From Virgibacillus phasianinus (lineage in GTDB: Bacteria; Bacillota; Bacilli; Bacillales; Amphibacillaceae), in contig NZ_CP022315.1 in NCBI RefSeq assembly GCF_002216775.1, positions 3,410,001 to 3,474,000 of the forward strand: a stretch of DNA of 64,000 nucleotides, given 5' to 3'. Positions within the stretch are counted from its first letter, which is position 1; the number at the start of each line of letters is the position of its first letter. A model generated the notes under the pieces. The model was not told where the DNA came from. It saw nothing but the letters and a program-made list of their open reading frames with translations, and did no database searches. This document shows, in pieces, positions 8,906 to 17,177 of the stretch. The translations under genes and the position numbers were made by a program.

Positions 8906-9733
8906 ATGGACATATTCAAGAATGGACTTAACATTGATATTGGTGGAATACTATCCGATGTAATTCCTACTGTCCTACAGATCGGATTAGTAATTTTGGC
9001 CTTTATTATCTTTGTACCAATTGGGAAAAAAATCATTGAAAAAACAATTCAAAAAGCGGGAAACAACCAGAAACTATCCCCCGGTCGTGTTAAAACTCTG
9101 GAAAAATTATTGATTAATGTATTTTCGTATGTGATGATTTTTGTTTTTATTATTATGATTTTTGGAATCTTTAACATACCCTTGGGACCATTACTTGCTG
9201 GTGCCGGAATCATAGGCTTGGCAATAGGATTTGGTGCACAGGGTCTGGTCAGTGACATTGTGACAGGCTTTTTCATTTTATTAGAACGTCAAATTGAAAT
9301 AGATGATTATATAACATCTGCCGGTTATGACGGAATAGTGGAGGAAGTAGGCTTACGCACAACTAAGATACGAAGTTTTGATGGAACGTTGAACTTTGTT
9401 CCAAACCGCCTTTTAGAGGGGGTATCCAATCACTCACGCGGAAACATGCGGGCATTAGTTGATATTGGCATAAGCTATGAAGATAATATTGACGAGGCAA
9501 TTATTGTTTTAGAACAGGTTTGTGCAGAGTTTCAGGAGGATGAACGCTTTAAGGATGGCCCCAATGCATTAGGAGTACAGGGTTTGGGAACATCAGATGT
9601 TATCCTTCGGGTTGTCGGACAAACCGTAAATGGAGAACAGTTTGGATGTGAGCGGGATATGCGCAAGCGTATCAGGGTAGCTTTTGATGAAGCAGATATC
9701 AAGGTCCCTTACCCACATCAGGTAAATATATAA
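8906..9733 (+). CDS. ykuT: MscS-family small-conductance mechanosensitive channel (YkuT)
   Basis: A 275-residue MscS-type channel. Three hydrophobic segments lie in the first 125 residues, the last being the glycine/alanine-rich pore helix (GPLLAGAGIIGLAIGFGAQ). The family beta-domain follows, with GIVEEVGLRTTKIR and an FVPN turn, then the C-terminal domain. It opens under membrane tension to release solutes after hypo-osmotic shock. The frame could start at GTG 8897, but that GTG is part of the ribosome binding site GAGAGGTG, so ATG 8906 is chosen. Neighbours ykuU and ykuS match the B. subtilis order. Confidence 0.88.
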   Translation: MDIFKNGLNIDIGGILSDVIPTVLQIGLVILAFIIFVPIGKKIIEKTIQKAGNNQKLSPGRVKTLEKLLINVFSYVMIFVFIIMIFGIFNIPLGPLLAGAGIIGLAIGFGAQGLVSDIVTGFFILLERQIEIDDYITSAGYDGIVEEVGLRTTKIRSFDGTLNFVPNRLLEGVSNHSRGNMRALVDIGISYEDNIDEAIIVLEQVCAEFQEDERFKDGPNALGVQGLGTSDVILRVVGQTVNGEQFGCERDMRKRIRVAFDEADIKVPYPHQVNI

Positions 9734-9750
9734 AAAGTGTCTAAATTAAA

Positions 9751-9787
9751 AAATAAACCCAGCTCATGTTATGAGCTGGGTTTATTT
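9751..9787. terminator. Bidirectional terminator between ykuT and ykuS
   Basis: Arms 9751-9767 and 9771-9787 form a 17-bp perfect stem with a 3-base loop and T-runs on either strand. The two genes are convergent and share it. Confidence 0.9.
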
Positions 9788-9789
9788 TT

Positions 9790-10032
9790 TTATCCCAATT
9801 TTTGTTCGACCATCTGGCAAACATCTTCGGCATTATATCCATCCGCATTAATAACTGGGCCGGCAATACTGGCAGTGGCCATTCCCATAACGTTTTTGTC
9901 CTGACCAGAGATTACACAACAGTCACATTGGCCAGTATCTTCTTCGGAATGTAAATCTATTACCTCATGGCCCTTTTCCTTTAATGCACTTTTAACATCC
10001 GTAAGTGTTCCTTCAACACCAATTCGCGCCAT
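9790..10032 (-). CDS. ykuS: UPF0180 family protein YkuS
   Basis: An 80-residue soluble protein recognised as the YkuS/UPF0180 family by MARIGVEG at the start and the Cys-rich [10 protein letters not shown] in the middle. No function is established for the family. The three close Cys residues could bind a metal or form a disulfide, but that is inference. Start ATG at 10032 with AGGAGGTAAT upstream. Its place next to ykuT repeats the B. subtilis order. Confidence 0.85.
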   Translation of the reverse strand: MARIGVEGTLTDVKSALKEKGHEVIDLHSEEDTGQCDCCVISGQDKNVMGMATASIAGPVINADGYNAEDVCQMVEQKLG

Positions 10033-10107
10033 TCTTATTACCTCCTATATACATACTTACTCCCACCCTAGTTTTCACAAAAAGTAAAAAGGTATACAGG
10101 AAAAGCG

Positions 10108-11598
10108 TTATTCATTTTCTTTTTTTGGCAGTAATATTATCAACACTAAGGTTATTACGGCCAGGAGTAGTAAACCCATATAAACATAGTGAAGGCCTGA
10201 TGTTAATCCATCTCGCAAAACGGCTTTCACCGACTCTGAAAGACCACTTTGCTGGTCAGATGCTAAAATTTGATTTGCTGTATCCACCGAAATTTTATTT
10301 TCTAGTCCATTATTCGCAAGATAGGACTGAATCTGGCTATTTAGTATGCCGCCAAGTAATGCAGCACCTACCGCACTTCCTAATGAACGCATGAACATAT
10401 TAGCTGCCGTTGCAATTCCCCTTCTCTCCCAGTTCACGGTACTCTGAATTGCCACAATAAAGGAAGTGCTGCTCATACCCATTCCAACACCTATGAAAAA
10501 GGAACCTGTACCGGCGAAAACTGGTCCCATGTCAGGTGTAAGAATAAAAAAGAAAATGGCTCCGATTACTAAGGACAGTCCCCCTATTAAAGACGTGGCC
10601 CTGTATCCAATGACCAAGAGCAGTCTTCCAGCAACAGTGGACGCGATTGGCCATCCTATTGACATTGTTGTCAGGGTAAATCCAGCAACGGTAGCTGACT
10701 GATCCATCACTCCTTGGACAAATGCAGGCAAGTAACTTGAAACCCCGATAAGAATCATACCTGTTGTTAAGGTAGTAAGATTTGCTACCCGAATTAGTTT
10801 AATCCTCCAGATATCAAATGGCATCATTGGATCCTTGACCCGTTTTTCATGGAAAACAAAGAAATATAATCCGCCTCCTGCAAGAACAAGCAAACAAAAC
10901 ATAAATGGCGATTTCCACGGTATGCTTATGCCACCCTCAACTAAGATAAACATTAATGAACTAACAGCAACCATAATCAGGATGGAACCACCGTAATCGA
11001 TGGACCGCTCTTTTTTCTCAATATCTTCATGTAAAAACAAAATAATTCCAAGCATCGCTAAAAGCCCAAGTGGGATATTTATCCAAAAGACATATCTCCA
11101 GCTTAACAAGTCAACAAACATTCCACCCAACAAAGGTCCCGTGACGGCGGATATCCCCCACACACTGGATAAATAACCCTGAATTTTGGACCTTTCTTGT
11201 TTATTATAAATATCACCAACAATTGTTGTTGCGATCGGCATAACTGCACCAGCTCCAAGCCCTTGAACAAACCGAGCTATAATAAGCATGAATATAGAGG
11301 TACTTAAACCACAGCAAATGGAACCAATGATAAATATAGAAACACCAACGACAAAAATTGGTTTTCTTCCAAAGATGTCGGACAGTTTTCCAAAAATCAA
11401 AACGGTGGCTGCATTCGTTAACAAATATGCTGAAAACACCCAACTATATAATGAAAAGCCACCAAGGTCTGCTACAATACTTGGAATTGCCGTCGCGACG
11501 ATAGTTCCTTCAATTGCAGCCAAAAACATCCCTAGCATGACGGAAGCCAAAATGAAAGGTCGTTTTAATTTTTGTGTTTTATGTATAGATGTATTCAT
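10108..11598 (-). CDS. MFS drug-efflux transporter, DHA2 (14-helix) type
   Basis: A 496-residue major facilitator protein. The N-terminal D1-type motif AAIEGTIVATAIPSI, motif A GKLSDIFGRKP after helix 2 and motif C-like GISAVTGPLLGG in helix 5 place it among proton-driven 14-helix drug antiporters. The C-terminal region before the last helix has a long polar stretch (about 420-465) typical of this group. Start is ATG at 11598. Neighbouring genes do not indicate a substrate. It interrupts the otherwise yku-like order between ykuS and cbpB, so it is probably a local insertion or replacement. Confidence 0.85.
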   Translation of the reverse strand: MNTSIHKTQKLKRPFILASVMLGMFLAAIEGTIVATAIPSIVADLGGFSLYSWVFSAYLLTNAATVLIFGKLSDIFGRKPIFVVGVSIFIIGSICCGLSTSIFMLIIARFVQGLGAGAVMPIATTIVGDIYNKQERSKIQGYLSSVWGISAVTGPLLGGMFVDLLSWRYVFWINIPLGLLAMLGIILFLHEDIEKKERSIDYGGSILIMVAVSSLMFILVEGGISIPWKSPFMFCLLVLAGGGLYFFVFHEKRVKDPMMPFDIWRIKLIRVANLTTLTTGMILIGVSSYLPAFVQGVMDQSATVAGFTLTTMSIGWPIASTVAGRLLLVIGYRATSLIGGLSLVIGAIFFFILTPDMGPVFAGTGSFFIGVGMGMSSTSFIVAIQSTVNWERRGIATAANMFMRSLGSAVGAALLGGILNSQIQSYLANNGLENKISVDTANQILASDQQSGLSESVKAVLRDGLTSGLHYVYMGLLLLAVITLVLIILLPKKENE

Positions 11599-11631
11599 TA
11601 TGTATCACAACTTCTCTTATCAAAATTAATA

Positions 11632-11661
11632 CACCCTTGTCATAAATAAAATGGCAAGGGT
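11632..11661. terminator. Hairpin between cbpB and the MFS gene
   Basis: ACCCTTG and CAAGGGT arms around a loop of about 15 bases lie between the stop of cbpB and the start of the MFS gene, both on the minus strand. It could be a weak terminator or a leader structure; the T-tail is modest. Confidence 0.4.
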
Positions 11662-11669
11662 AATAATTA

Positions 11670-12125
11670 TCACTTTTCATTTGTAGGTTTTTTTGTATAA
11701 ATCTCCCTGCTGAATTGTTTTAAAATCGCACGTCTTGTCACAATGCCGTCAAAGTAACCATCAGTATCGGCCACACAAATGAATGGAAAATCGATGACTG
11801 CCTTCAAAGCAGCTAAAAATGAATCATTTCTGCGTAAACACGGGATGTCTGTATGCATTATTTCTTCAACACGCATCTTTGATAGCTTCTCAAATTCAAA
11901 CCGCTCAAGACCCAAAATTTGATTTAAAATAACAGTTTTACCGATTGTTCCAACCAATTTGTAGGATGAGTCTAATACGGGAACCGCAGAATAACCTGAT
12001 TTCACAAGGACCAGGAGTGCATGTTCAAGCGGGTTGTTCAACTGTACATGAGCCACCTTTTCAGATGGTATCAATAAATCCTCAACAGTAATATCCGTCA
12101 ATTGTTTGTCTTTTAATGTACTCAT
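11670..12125 (-). CDS. cbpB: CBS-pair protein CbpB (YkuL), cyclic di-AMP receptor
   Basis: A 151-residue protein made of two CBS domains in tandem. KVAHVQLNNPLEHALLVLV and YSAVPVLDSSYKLVGTIG mark the first, and DIPCLRRNDSF with FICVADTDGYFDGIVTRR the second. The wording closely follows B. subtilis YkuL. Family knowledge: Listeria and Bacillus CbpB bind cyclic di-AMP, and the free form stimulates the (p)ppGpp synthetase Rel. Start ATG at 12125 with AGGAGCG upstream. A cyclic di-AMP-gated Ktr channel is encoded in the same window (ktrC, ktrD). Confidence 0.85.
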   Translation of the reverse strand: MSTLKDKQLTDITVEDLLIPSEKVAHVQLNNPLEHALLVLVKSGYSAVPVLDSSYKLVGTIGKTVILNQILGLERFEFEKLSKMRVEEIMHTDIPCLRRNDSFLAALKAVIDFPFICVADTDGYFDGIVTRRAILKQFSREIYTKKPTNEK

Positions 12126-12338
12126 AAAAACGCTCCTTTATCTGTAAAAGTGCTTAAGGAATAATAATCCTAACAAAAGGAGTAAATAATAGCTATCTAC
12201 ATTCTCAGTCTACCATAATTAAATGACTAGCAACATTTAAATAATTAAATTAATATGGAGTTACTACCTTTATATGTTAACTGACCTGCACATGCTTAGG
12301 CTTTTCATTAAAAACATGAAAATTATCTAAAAAGGATT

Positions 12339-12986
12339 GTGAATTCTAAAATGAGGACACATACATTTTCAAAAAAAGAAGAAATTGCCCATGCTATAAC
12401 ACATGGAATTGGTGCGTTACTCAGTATTGTTGCACTTGTCCTGTTGATTGCCTACGCAACAATAAACGGAGATCCGTGGCAAACAATGTCCGTTACGATA
12501 TTTGGTTTAACTATGTTTTTCATGTATATATGCTCCACAATCGTCCATAGTCTGCCTGAAGGTAAATGGAAGGATATTTTTCAAATTTTCGACCATTCAT
12601 CCATCTATTTGTTTATTGCCGGCTCGTACACTCCACTACTACTAATAGTCCTTCAAGGTCAAATCGGCTGGCTATTGTTTGGAATTGTGTGGGGGATTGC
12701 ATTAGTTGGCGTTGCATTTAAAATATTTTTTGTGAAGAGGTTTGTTGTGCTGTCCACAATTATGTATATTCTAATGGGGTGGATTATCGTTTTCGCCTGG
12801 CGGCCTTTAACAGAAGCGTTTGATGAAAAAGGTTTGCTCCTTTTAGTAGTGGGTGGTGTGTTTTACACCGTAGGCGCAATTTTTTACGTTTGGCGTGGAT
12901 TTCCATATCACCATGCCGTGTGGCATTTGTTTGTATTGGCGGGCTCTGCTTTTCACTTTTTCACGATATTTTATTTTGTAATTTAA
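12339..12986 (+). CDS. trhA: Hemolysin III / TrhA (PAQR-family) membrane protein
   Basis: A 215-residue, seven-helix membrane protein of the PAQR superfamily. Conserved polar residues are in EIAHAITHGIGA near the N-terminus, the STIVHSLPEG segment, and the C-terminal HHAVWHLFVLAGSAFHF; these His, Asp and Ser residues build the zinc site of the family. TrhA proteins affect membrane fluidity homeostasis; older annotations call them hemolysin III (YplQ). The start is uncertain: GTG at 12339 lies only two bases after AAAGGA, and ATG at 12351 lies 14 bases after it. A tandem repeat follows the gene. Confidence 0.88.
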   Translation: MNSKMRTHTFSKKEEIAHAITHGIGALLSIVALVLLIAYATINGDPWQTMSVTIFGLTMFFMYICSTIVHSLPEGKWKDIFQIFDHSSIYLFIAGSYTPLLLIVLQGQIGWLLFGIVWGIALVGVAFKIFFVKRFVVLSTIMYILMGWIIVFAWRPLTEAFDEKGLLLLVVGGVFYTVGAIFYVWRGFPYHHAVWHLFVLAGSAFHFFTIFYFVI

Positions 12987-12990
12987 TAAA

Positions 12991-13092
12991 AAGCTGCCGT
13001 CATAAGCAATGGACACTTCGAACGCTTAAACCCTTGCGTTCTTCGGTCCCTTGCTTATGCGTCCGCTTCTGAACAGTCGCCTTCGCTTTTCT
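12991..13092. repeat. Palindromic intergenic repeat, copy 1
   Basis: A 102-base unit repeated almost exactly 22 bases further on (13114-13214). It contains nested inverted repeats: CATAAGCAA (13001) with TTGCTTATG (13051), and GAACGC with GCGTTC inside. It lies between the convergent trhA and fadH genes. Confidence 0.8.
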
Positions 13093-13113
13093 TTGTCCAG
13101 CTGCGGCTCCTAG

Positions 13114-13214
13114 AAGCTGCCGTCATAAGCAATGGACACTTCGAACGCCAAAACCATGCGTTCTTCAGTCCCTTGCTTATGCGTCCGCTTCTGAACAGTC
13201 GCCTTCGCTTTTCT
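13114..13214. repeat. Palindromic intergenic repeat, copy 2
   Basis: Second direct copy of the 12991-13092 unit with only a few substitutions, mainly in the central loop (CTTAAACCCTTGC against CCAAAACCATGC). The same nested palindrome is kept, which suggests selection for, or recent duplication of, a folded element. Confidence 0.8.
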
Positions 13215-13216
13215 GC

Positions 13217-13984
13217 CTAAAAAGGGAATTTGTTTAGCCATTGGCCGCCGTCCATTGTGATTACTTCACCATTTATGTAAGCTGCTTTTTCAGATAACAG
13301 GAAATGAGCCAGCTCAGCAATTTCCTCGGGTTTACCTAGTCGCTTTAACGGAACGGATCCAATCGTACGCTTGGCAGCTTTCTCTGATTCAAATAATTTG
13401 TCTGCCCCGCCTGTTCGTTCGATTGGTCCAGGTGCGATAGCGTTTACCCGGATTCCATATTGCGACCCCCATTCAACTGCCAGTGTCCGGGTCATATTCA
13501 GCACGCCTGCTTTTGCTGCAGATGAGTGAATAACACCGGCTCCGGCATTCCAGGCATAGGTTGCGACCATATTTAGTATCGAGCCTTTTTTGCCGTTTTC
13601 TATCCAATGCCTCCCCACCTCGCTACTGCAATAAAATGTTCCATTTAATACAATATCGATAACTGAATTCCACCCATTATACGACAACTCTTCGGCCTTA
13701 CAAATAAAGTTACCTGCTGCATTATTTACTAAATGGTCAATTGTGCCAAATTCCTCAAGTGTTTTCGTTACCATTTGTTTTACATCTTCCGTATTTCGAA
13801 CGTCCATTGGAACAACAAGAACCTTTCCCGTTCCAATTTGGTTTAACTCTTTTTTTGTATTCTCCAGACGTTCCTTATTCCGGCCAGTTATCACAACATT
13901 TGCAGCTTCCTGCACAAATTTTTTGGCCATAAACTTTCCCATTCCACTTGAACTTCCCGTTACAATAACTGTTTGATCCTCCAT
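13217..13984 (-). CDS. fadH: 2,4-dienoyl-CoA reductase, SDR family (FadH/YkuF)
   Basis: A 255-residue short-chain dehydrogenase. TGSSSGMGK (9-17) is the NADP-binding loop and NNAAGNFIC (about 87-95) is the family strand. The usual catalytic YxxxK is replaced by SSAAK (HSSAAKAGV), and ITMDGGQWL closes the fold. Loss of the Tyr in this position together with NNAAGNF is typical of dienoyl-CoA reductases, which remove double bonds during breakdown of unsaturated fatty acids. B. subtilis FadH is encoded by ykuF, next to ykuE as here. Start ATG at 13984 with GAGGGGAG upstream. A FadR-like operator lies 26 bases upstream (14010-14028). Confidence 0.85.
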   Translation of the reverse strand: MEDQTVIVTGSSSGMGKFMAKKFVQEAANVVITGRNKERLENTKKELNQIGTGKVLVVPMDVRNTEDVKQMVTKTLEEFGTIDHLVNNAAGNFICKAEELSYNGWNSVIDIVLNGTFYCSSEVGRHWIENGKKGSILNMVATYAWNAGAGVIHSSAAKAGVLNMTRTLAVEWGSQYGIRVNAIAPGPIERTGGADKLFESEKAAKRTIGSVPLKRLGKPEEIAELAHFLLSEKAAYINGEVITMDGGQWLNKFPF

Positions 13985-14009
13985 TGTTTCTCCCCTCTCA
14001 CGTCAAAAA

Positions 14010-14028
14010 TGAATGACTATTCAGTTCA
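14010..14028. promoter_or_regulatory. Candidate FadR (YsiA) operator before fadH
   Basis: TGAATGACTATTCAGTTCA matches the B. subtilis FadR consensus (TGAATGAMTAMTCATTCA) at 14 of 18 positions; the left half is perfect and the right half carries a one-base slip. Family knowledge: fadH is a FadR target in B. subtilis, repressed until long-chain acyl-CoA is present. Confidence 0.45.
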
Positions 14029-14181
14029 TTGTTCTTAGCATATTCCTTTCTGCGTGAAAAGTAAACAGATAATTTGAACAAGTGCTGCCTTTTACGATAT
14101 TTTTACATCTATTTTTGCATTGTGTTGATTATAATAATCCATGATATAATTCTATTATCAGTATTAGAAAGGTTTGACTAC

Positions 14182-15033
14182 ATGAACAGAAGATCATTTT
14201 TAAAAAAGTCATTTGGTAGTCTATTAGCATTTCTTGGTTTGGGCGGTGGAACCTATTATTATGCTCGGGAAATAGAGCCAAGTTTATTAGATATCCATGA
14301 GGAAACCATTTCTTCGGACAAAGTTACTTCCGAATTTGATAACTTTAAAATTGTACAATTTTCGGATACACATATAGGATTTCATTATTCTTTGAGCCAA
14401 CTAGAGGAATTGGTTCAGACCATCAACAAACAAAAACCAGATTTGATTGTGTTTACAGGTGATTTGGTCGATGCTCCAAATTCGTACAATTGGAACACTA
14501 CATTAATACGAATATTAAAATCGTTAAAAGCAACTCATGGTAAATACTGGATATTTGGAAACCATGATCATGGAGGATATGGAACAAATATCGTAAAAAA
14601 CGTTATGGACCAATCAGGTTTTAAGCTGCTTCAAAATCAGCAGACCACTATAAAAAAAGGGCAGGAATCATTTGCTCTGGCCGGAATAGATGACGTAATG
14701 CTGGGTGATCCCAATCTGGAGAAAACCTTAAAAAATGCAGATCCATCACTTTTCACAATCTTACTTGCACATGAGCCTGATTTTGCAGACAAGACGGTAG
14801 ACTATCCTGTGGATGTCCAATTATCGGGGCACAGTCACGGAGGACAAGTACGTTTACCTATTATTGGACATTTATATACACCGTTATATGCTGAAAAATA
14901 CGTAAAGGGTAAATATCAATTGGGTCAATTGATTCTATATGTTACAAAAGGAGTCGGCACCACCAGATTACCATATCGTTTTCTATGCGAGCCTGAAATT
15001 TATGTGTTTACTTTAAAAGCAACCCATAGTTAA
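14182..15033 (+). CDS. ykuE: Tat-exported metallophosphoesterase YkuE
   Basis: A 283-residue calcineurin-like phosphoesterase. The N-terminus carries a twin-arginine signal, NRRSFLKK, then a hydrophobic glycine-rich stretch. The metal-binding motifs are in order: SDTHIG, GDLVDA, GNHDHGG, LAHEPD and SGHSHGG. B. subtilis YkuE is exported by TatAyCy and held at the cell wall. The frame is open 36 codons further upstream, but ATG 14182 is chosen because it gives the Tat signal and has GAAAGG about 9 bases upstream. It is divergent from fadH, as in B. subtilis. Confidence 0.88.
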   Translation: MNRRSFLKKSFGSLLAFLGLGGGTYYYAREIEPSLLDIHEETISSDKVTSEFDNFKIVQFSDTHIGFHYSLSQLEELVQTINKQKPDLIVFTGDLVDAPNSYNWNTTLIRILKSLKATHGKYWIFGNHDHGGYGTNIVKNVMDQSGFKLLQNQQTTIKKGQESFALAGIDDVMLGDPNLEKTLKNADPSLFTILLAHEPDFADKTVDYPVDVQLSGHSHGGQVRLPIIGHLYTPLYAEKYVKGKYQLGQLILYVTKGVGTTRLPYRFLCEPEIYVFTLKATHS

Positions 15034-15133
15034 CAGAATATCCATAGTATTTTTTAATGAGAAATGCTAAGCTAGAAACGATTTTCTAAATAGTAAGGAA
15101 TATTTTATGAAATTATGTCTTGCTCCGGCGCCC

Positions 15134-15210
15134 CTAGCGGCTACTTGACCTGTTTCTTCTGTATGGAAGAATATCCGATGTTGCTTAGGAAGCATGCCAT
15201 ATGCCGCTAG
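15134..15210. repeat. GC-richer inverted repeat between ykuE and sco
   Basis: CTAGCGGC (15134-15141) and GCCGCTAG (15203-15210) are perfect arms around a 61-base loop in the 211-base gap between the genes. The local base composition is richer in GC than the surroundings, suggesting a remnant of a dispersed element rather than a promoter. Confidence 0.4.
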
Positions 15211-15244
15211 ATGGTGCTTGTGCTTTTCATACGGAGGTTGAAAT

Positions 15245-15823
15245 ATGTTAAGAATTGGTAAATTAGCAATCCCATTATTGATGTTTGTCCTTATCCTTTC
15301 GGCCTGTGGTGATAAATATGAAGGGGATTTCTCCTATGAGGTTCAAGATTTTTCCTTTACTAACCAGGATGGCGAAAAAGTAAGTAAGAGCAGTCTCGAA
15401 GGAAAGTTTTGGGTAGCCGATTTTGTTTTTACAAATTGCGAAACCGTATGCCCGCCAATGACTGCCAATATGGCTAAACTTCAGGATAAACTGAATGAAG
15501 CAGAACTTGATGATGTACAGCTTGTTTCATTCAGTGTTGATCCGGATCGGGATACGAAATCAGCTTTAAAGGAATTCGGGAAATCCCATGGGGCATCTTT
15601 TGATAACTGGCATTTTTTGACAGGTTATGAATTTCAAACAATTAAGGAATTCTCAATCAAATCGTTTAAATCCGCATTAGAAAAAGTAAAAGATTCTGAT
15701 CAATTAATGCATGGAACCAGCTTCTTTCTTGTTTCACCGGAAGGAAATGCAATTAAACGCTATTCAGGAATAAAGGCTGCGGAAATGGATAAAATTGTAA
15801 AAGACATCAAGGAAATGAAGTAA
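15245..15823 (+). CDS. Sco1/SenC-family copper lipoprotein (YpmQ/BsSco type)
   Basis: A 192-residue lipoprotein: a signal peptide with lipobox LSAC (Cys about 21), then a thioredoxin-like Sco domain. The metal-binding CETVCP motif is near 65-70 and the third ligand is the His in LMHGTSFF near 158. Sco proteins deliver copper to the CuA site of cytochrome c oxidase on the outer face of the membrane. Start ATG at 15245 with GGAGG upstream. No oxidase gene is adjacent. A terminator follows directly. Confidence 0.88.
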   Translation: MLRIGKLAIPLLMFVLILSACGDKYEGDFSYEVQDFSFTNQDGEKVSKSSLEGKFWVADFVFTNCETVCPPMTANMAKLQDKLNEAELDDVQLVSFSVDPDRDTKSALKEFGKSHGASFDNWHFLTGYEFQTIKEFSIKSFKSALEKVKDSDQLMHGTSFFLVSPEGNAIKRYSGIKAAEMDKIVKDIKEMK

Positions 15824-15828
15824 GTATA

Positions 15829-15857
15829 AAAGCTGGGTTCTCCCCAGCTTCTTTTTT
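15829..15857 (+). terminator. Terminator after the sco gene
   Basis: AAGCTGGG and CCCAGCTT arms close to the stop codon, followed by CTTTTTTCTT. Confidence 0.85.
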
Positions 15858-15872
15858 CTTGACTCTCACTTA

Positions 15873-15901
15873 TTGTAAATGGACAAGCTTTACGATAATA
15901 T
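15873..15901 (+). promoter_or_regulatory. Candidate sigma-A promoter for ykyB
   Basis: TTGTAA (15873-15878) and TAATAT (15896-15901) are spaced by 17 bases, 38 bases before the ykyB start. Only a fair match to consensus. Confidence 0.35.
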
Positions 15902-15938
15902 AGAGTTGACATGACGATTATAGAAAAGGAGGATCCTT

Positions 15939-16424
15939 ATGGCTAAAACAAAATCCATCTCTTCTGCCGAACTTGCAAGAGCTTTATACACTATTAATAG
16001 ACATGCAAAAACCGCACCAGAACCTAAACATTTATACTATATTAAGAAAGAAGCAATTAAAAAGCTACTCTCAGAAAATCGCGCTAAGAAAATTGGACTT
16101 CACTTTTCCGACCATCCGAAATTCAGCAATCAACATTCTACATTACTTATAAAAGTTGAGAACTACTATTTCCATATCCCTCCGGAGAAAGATGACTTCA
16201 ATCAGCTTGAGCATCTGGGAACCTTGGATCAATCATATCGAAATCCTCAAACGAAAATGTCACTCTCACAGGCGAAACGAATAGTTTACCGTTATATTAA
16301 CTATACACCGAAGCCGGGAAAAAAACCTAGAAACAGAAAATATACTTCTGCGTATTATACGCCTTCATCTTTAGGGAAAATGGAATGGCCACCAACAAAA
16401 TCTTATCGTAAATTTGAATCATAG
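15939..16424 (+). CDS. ykyB: YkyB-family protein
   Basis: A 161-residue basic, soluble protein recognised as the YkyB family, whose B. subtilis member lies in the same chromosomal block as ykuE and fadH. It has Lys/Arg-rich stretches, a central HFSDHPKFS segment and an aromatic-rich C-terminus (YTSAYYTPSSLG). No function is established and I see no catalytic motif. Start ATG at 15939 with AAGGAGG upstream. A terminator follows at 16475. Confidence 0.75.
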   Translation: MAKTKSISSAELARALYTINRHAKTAPEPKHLYYIKKEAIKKLLSENRAKKIGLHFSDHPKFSNQHSTLLIKVENYYFHIPPEKDDFNQLEHLGTLDQSYRNPQTKMSLSQAKRIVYRYINYTPKPGKKPRNRKYTSAYYTPSSLGKMEWPPTKSYRKFES

Positions 16425-16474
16425 CCCACATTTGTTTGAATTTATTGTTCATAAACCTGTCAAACTGGCAGACT

Positions 16475-16515
16475 AAGCTTGTAGGGAACCCCTTTGGTTT
16501 TGTACAAGCTTTTTT
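16475..16515 (+). terminator. Terminator after ykyB
   Basis: AAGCTTGTA (16475-16483) and TACAAGCTT (16503-16511) pair perfectly and are followed by a T-run. Confidence 0.8.
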
Positions 16516-16638
16516 GTGCACAGCTCGGGGGAATATTAACGCAGCTCATGCAGGTCGTTTGAATCTTCACAAGAGGCCTGACTTGTTAATTGCAATTTGA
16601 TGAGAAGCAACTCAATTTTTTTAAAATGAATTTATCCC

Positions 16639-16968
16639 TTATACATTTTTTGTAAAGATACTTTGGAATAGAAATAGTAAAAGCCGGACAATAACTAAAA
16701 TACCGCCAAATAGAGCCATGCATACTAATGTAATCTTTAGTAGATAAACGTAGTCACCTTGGAAAAATAGAAATCCAATTGAAATTGTAAATATGCATAT
16801 CAGTAAACTACACATAATATAACTCAATATACGTTCTTGTTTTAAAGCAATAAACCACTGTATAACTGGCTTAATGAAGAGATAACAAATGAATGCGCCA
16901 CAAACAATCAATCCCATTAATCCATATGGTCCAACACCTATCGTTAATAATTCAATCGTTTTTTCCAT
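16639..16968 (-). CDS. Small three-helix membrane protein of unknown function
   Basis: A 109-residue protein with three to four predicted membrane helices (about 8-35, 47-70, 75-100) and almost no soluble part. I do not recognise the family. Start ATG at 16968, with AGGGGG about 10 bases upstream. It stands alone between ykyB, which points toward it, and the small basic protein gene. Its length and regular hydrophobic pattern suggest a real gene, but no function can be given. Confidence 0.55.
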   Translation of the reverse strand: MEKTIELLTIGVGPYGLMGLIVCGAFICYLFIKPVIQWFIALKQERILSYIMCSLLICIFTISIGFLFFQGDYVYLLKITLVCMALFGGILVIVRLLLFLFQSIFTKNV

Positions 16969-17115
16969 GCTGCGGATTCCCCCTTACGTTTACCATCATT
17001 ATCGCCAGGTAGCGGTGCGTTTAAACTTTTTCTCAAGTAAATCAAACCAATGAACTACCCACCACTTACCACCCTTGATGGGTTGCTTGAAGAGGGAGAC
17101 TTCTCTAAGAAAGAC

Positions 17116-17149
17116 ATTAAAAATAGAGTGACATTTTTCTATCACTCTA
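17116..17149 (-). terminator. Terminator after the FbpB-like gene
   Basis: TAGAGTGA (17124-17131) and TCACTCTA (17142-17149) form the stem; on the minus strand it is followed by TTTTT. It lies about 30 bases beyond the FbpB-like stop codon. Confidence 0.7.
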
Positions 17150-17177
17150 CCTTTTAGTTCATTCTATTGTTCCTGGT

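Noticed and set aside
10005-10394. 129-codon plus-strand frame antisense to the MFS gene
   Set aside because: Antisense shadow of a clear membrane protein; composition is that of reversed hydrophobic codons and no start signal is seen.
12991-13214. Tandem repeat considered as a CRISPR array
   Set aside because: Only two units of about 102 bases with a 21-base gap; this does not fit repeat and spacer sizes and there are no cas genes.
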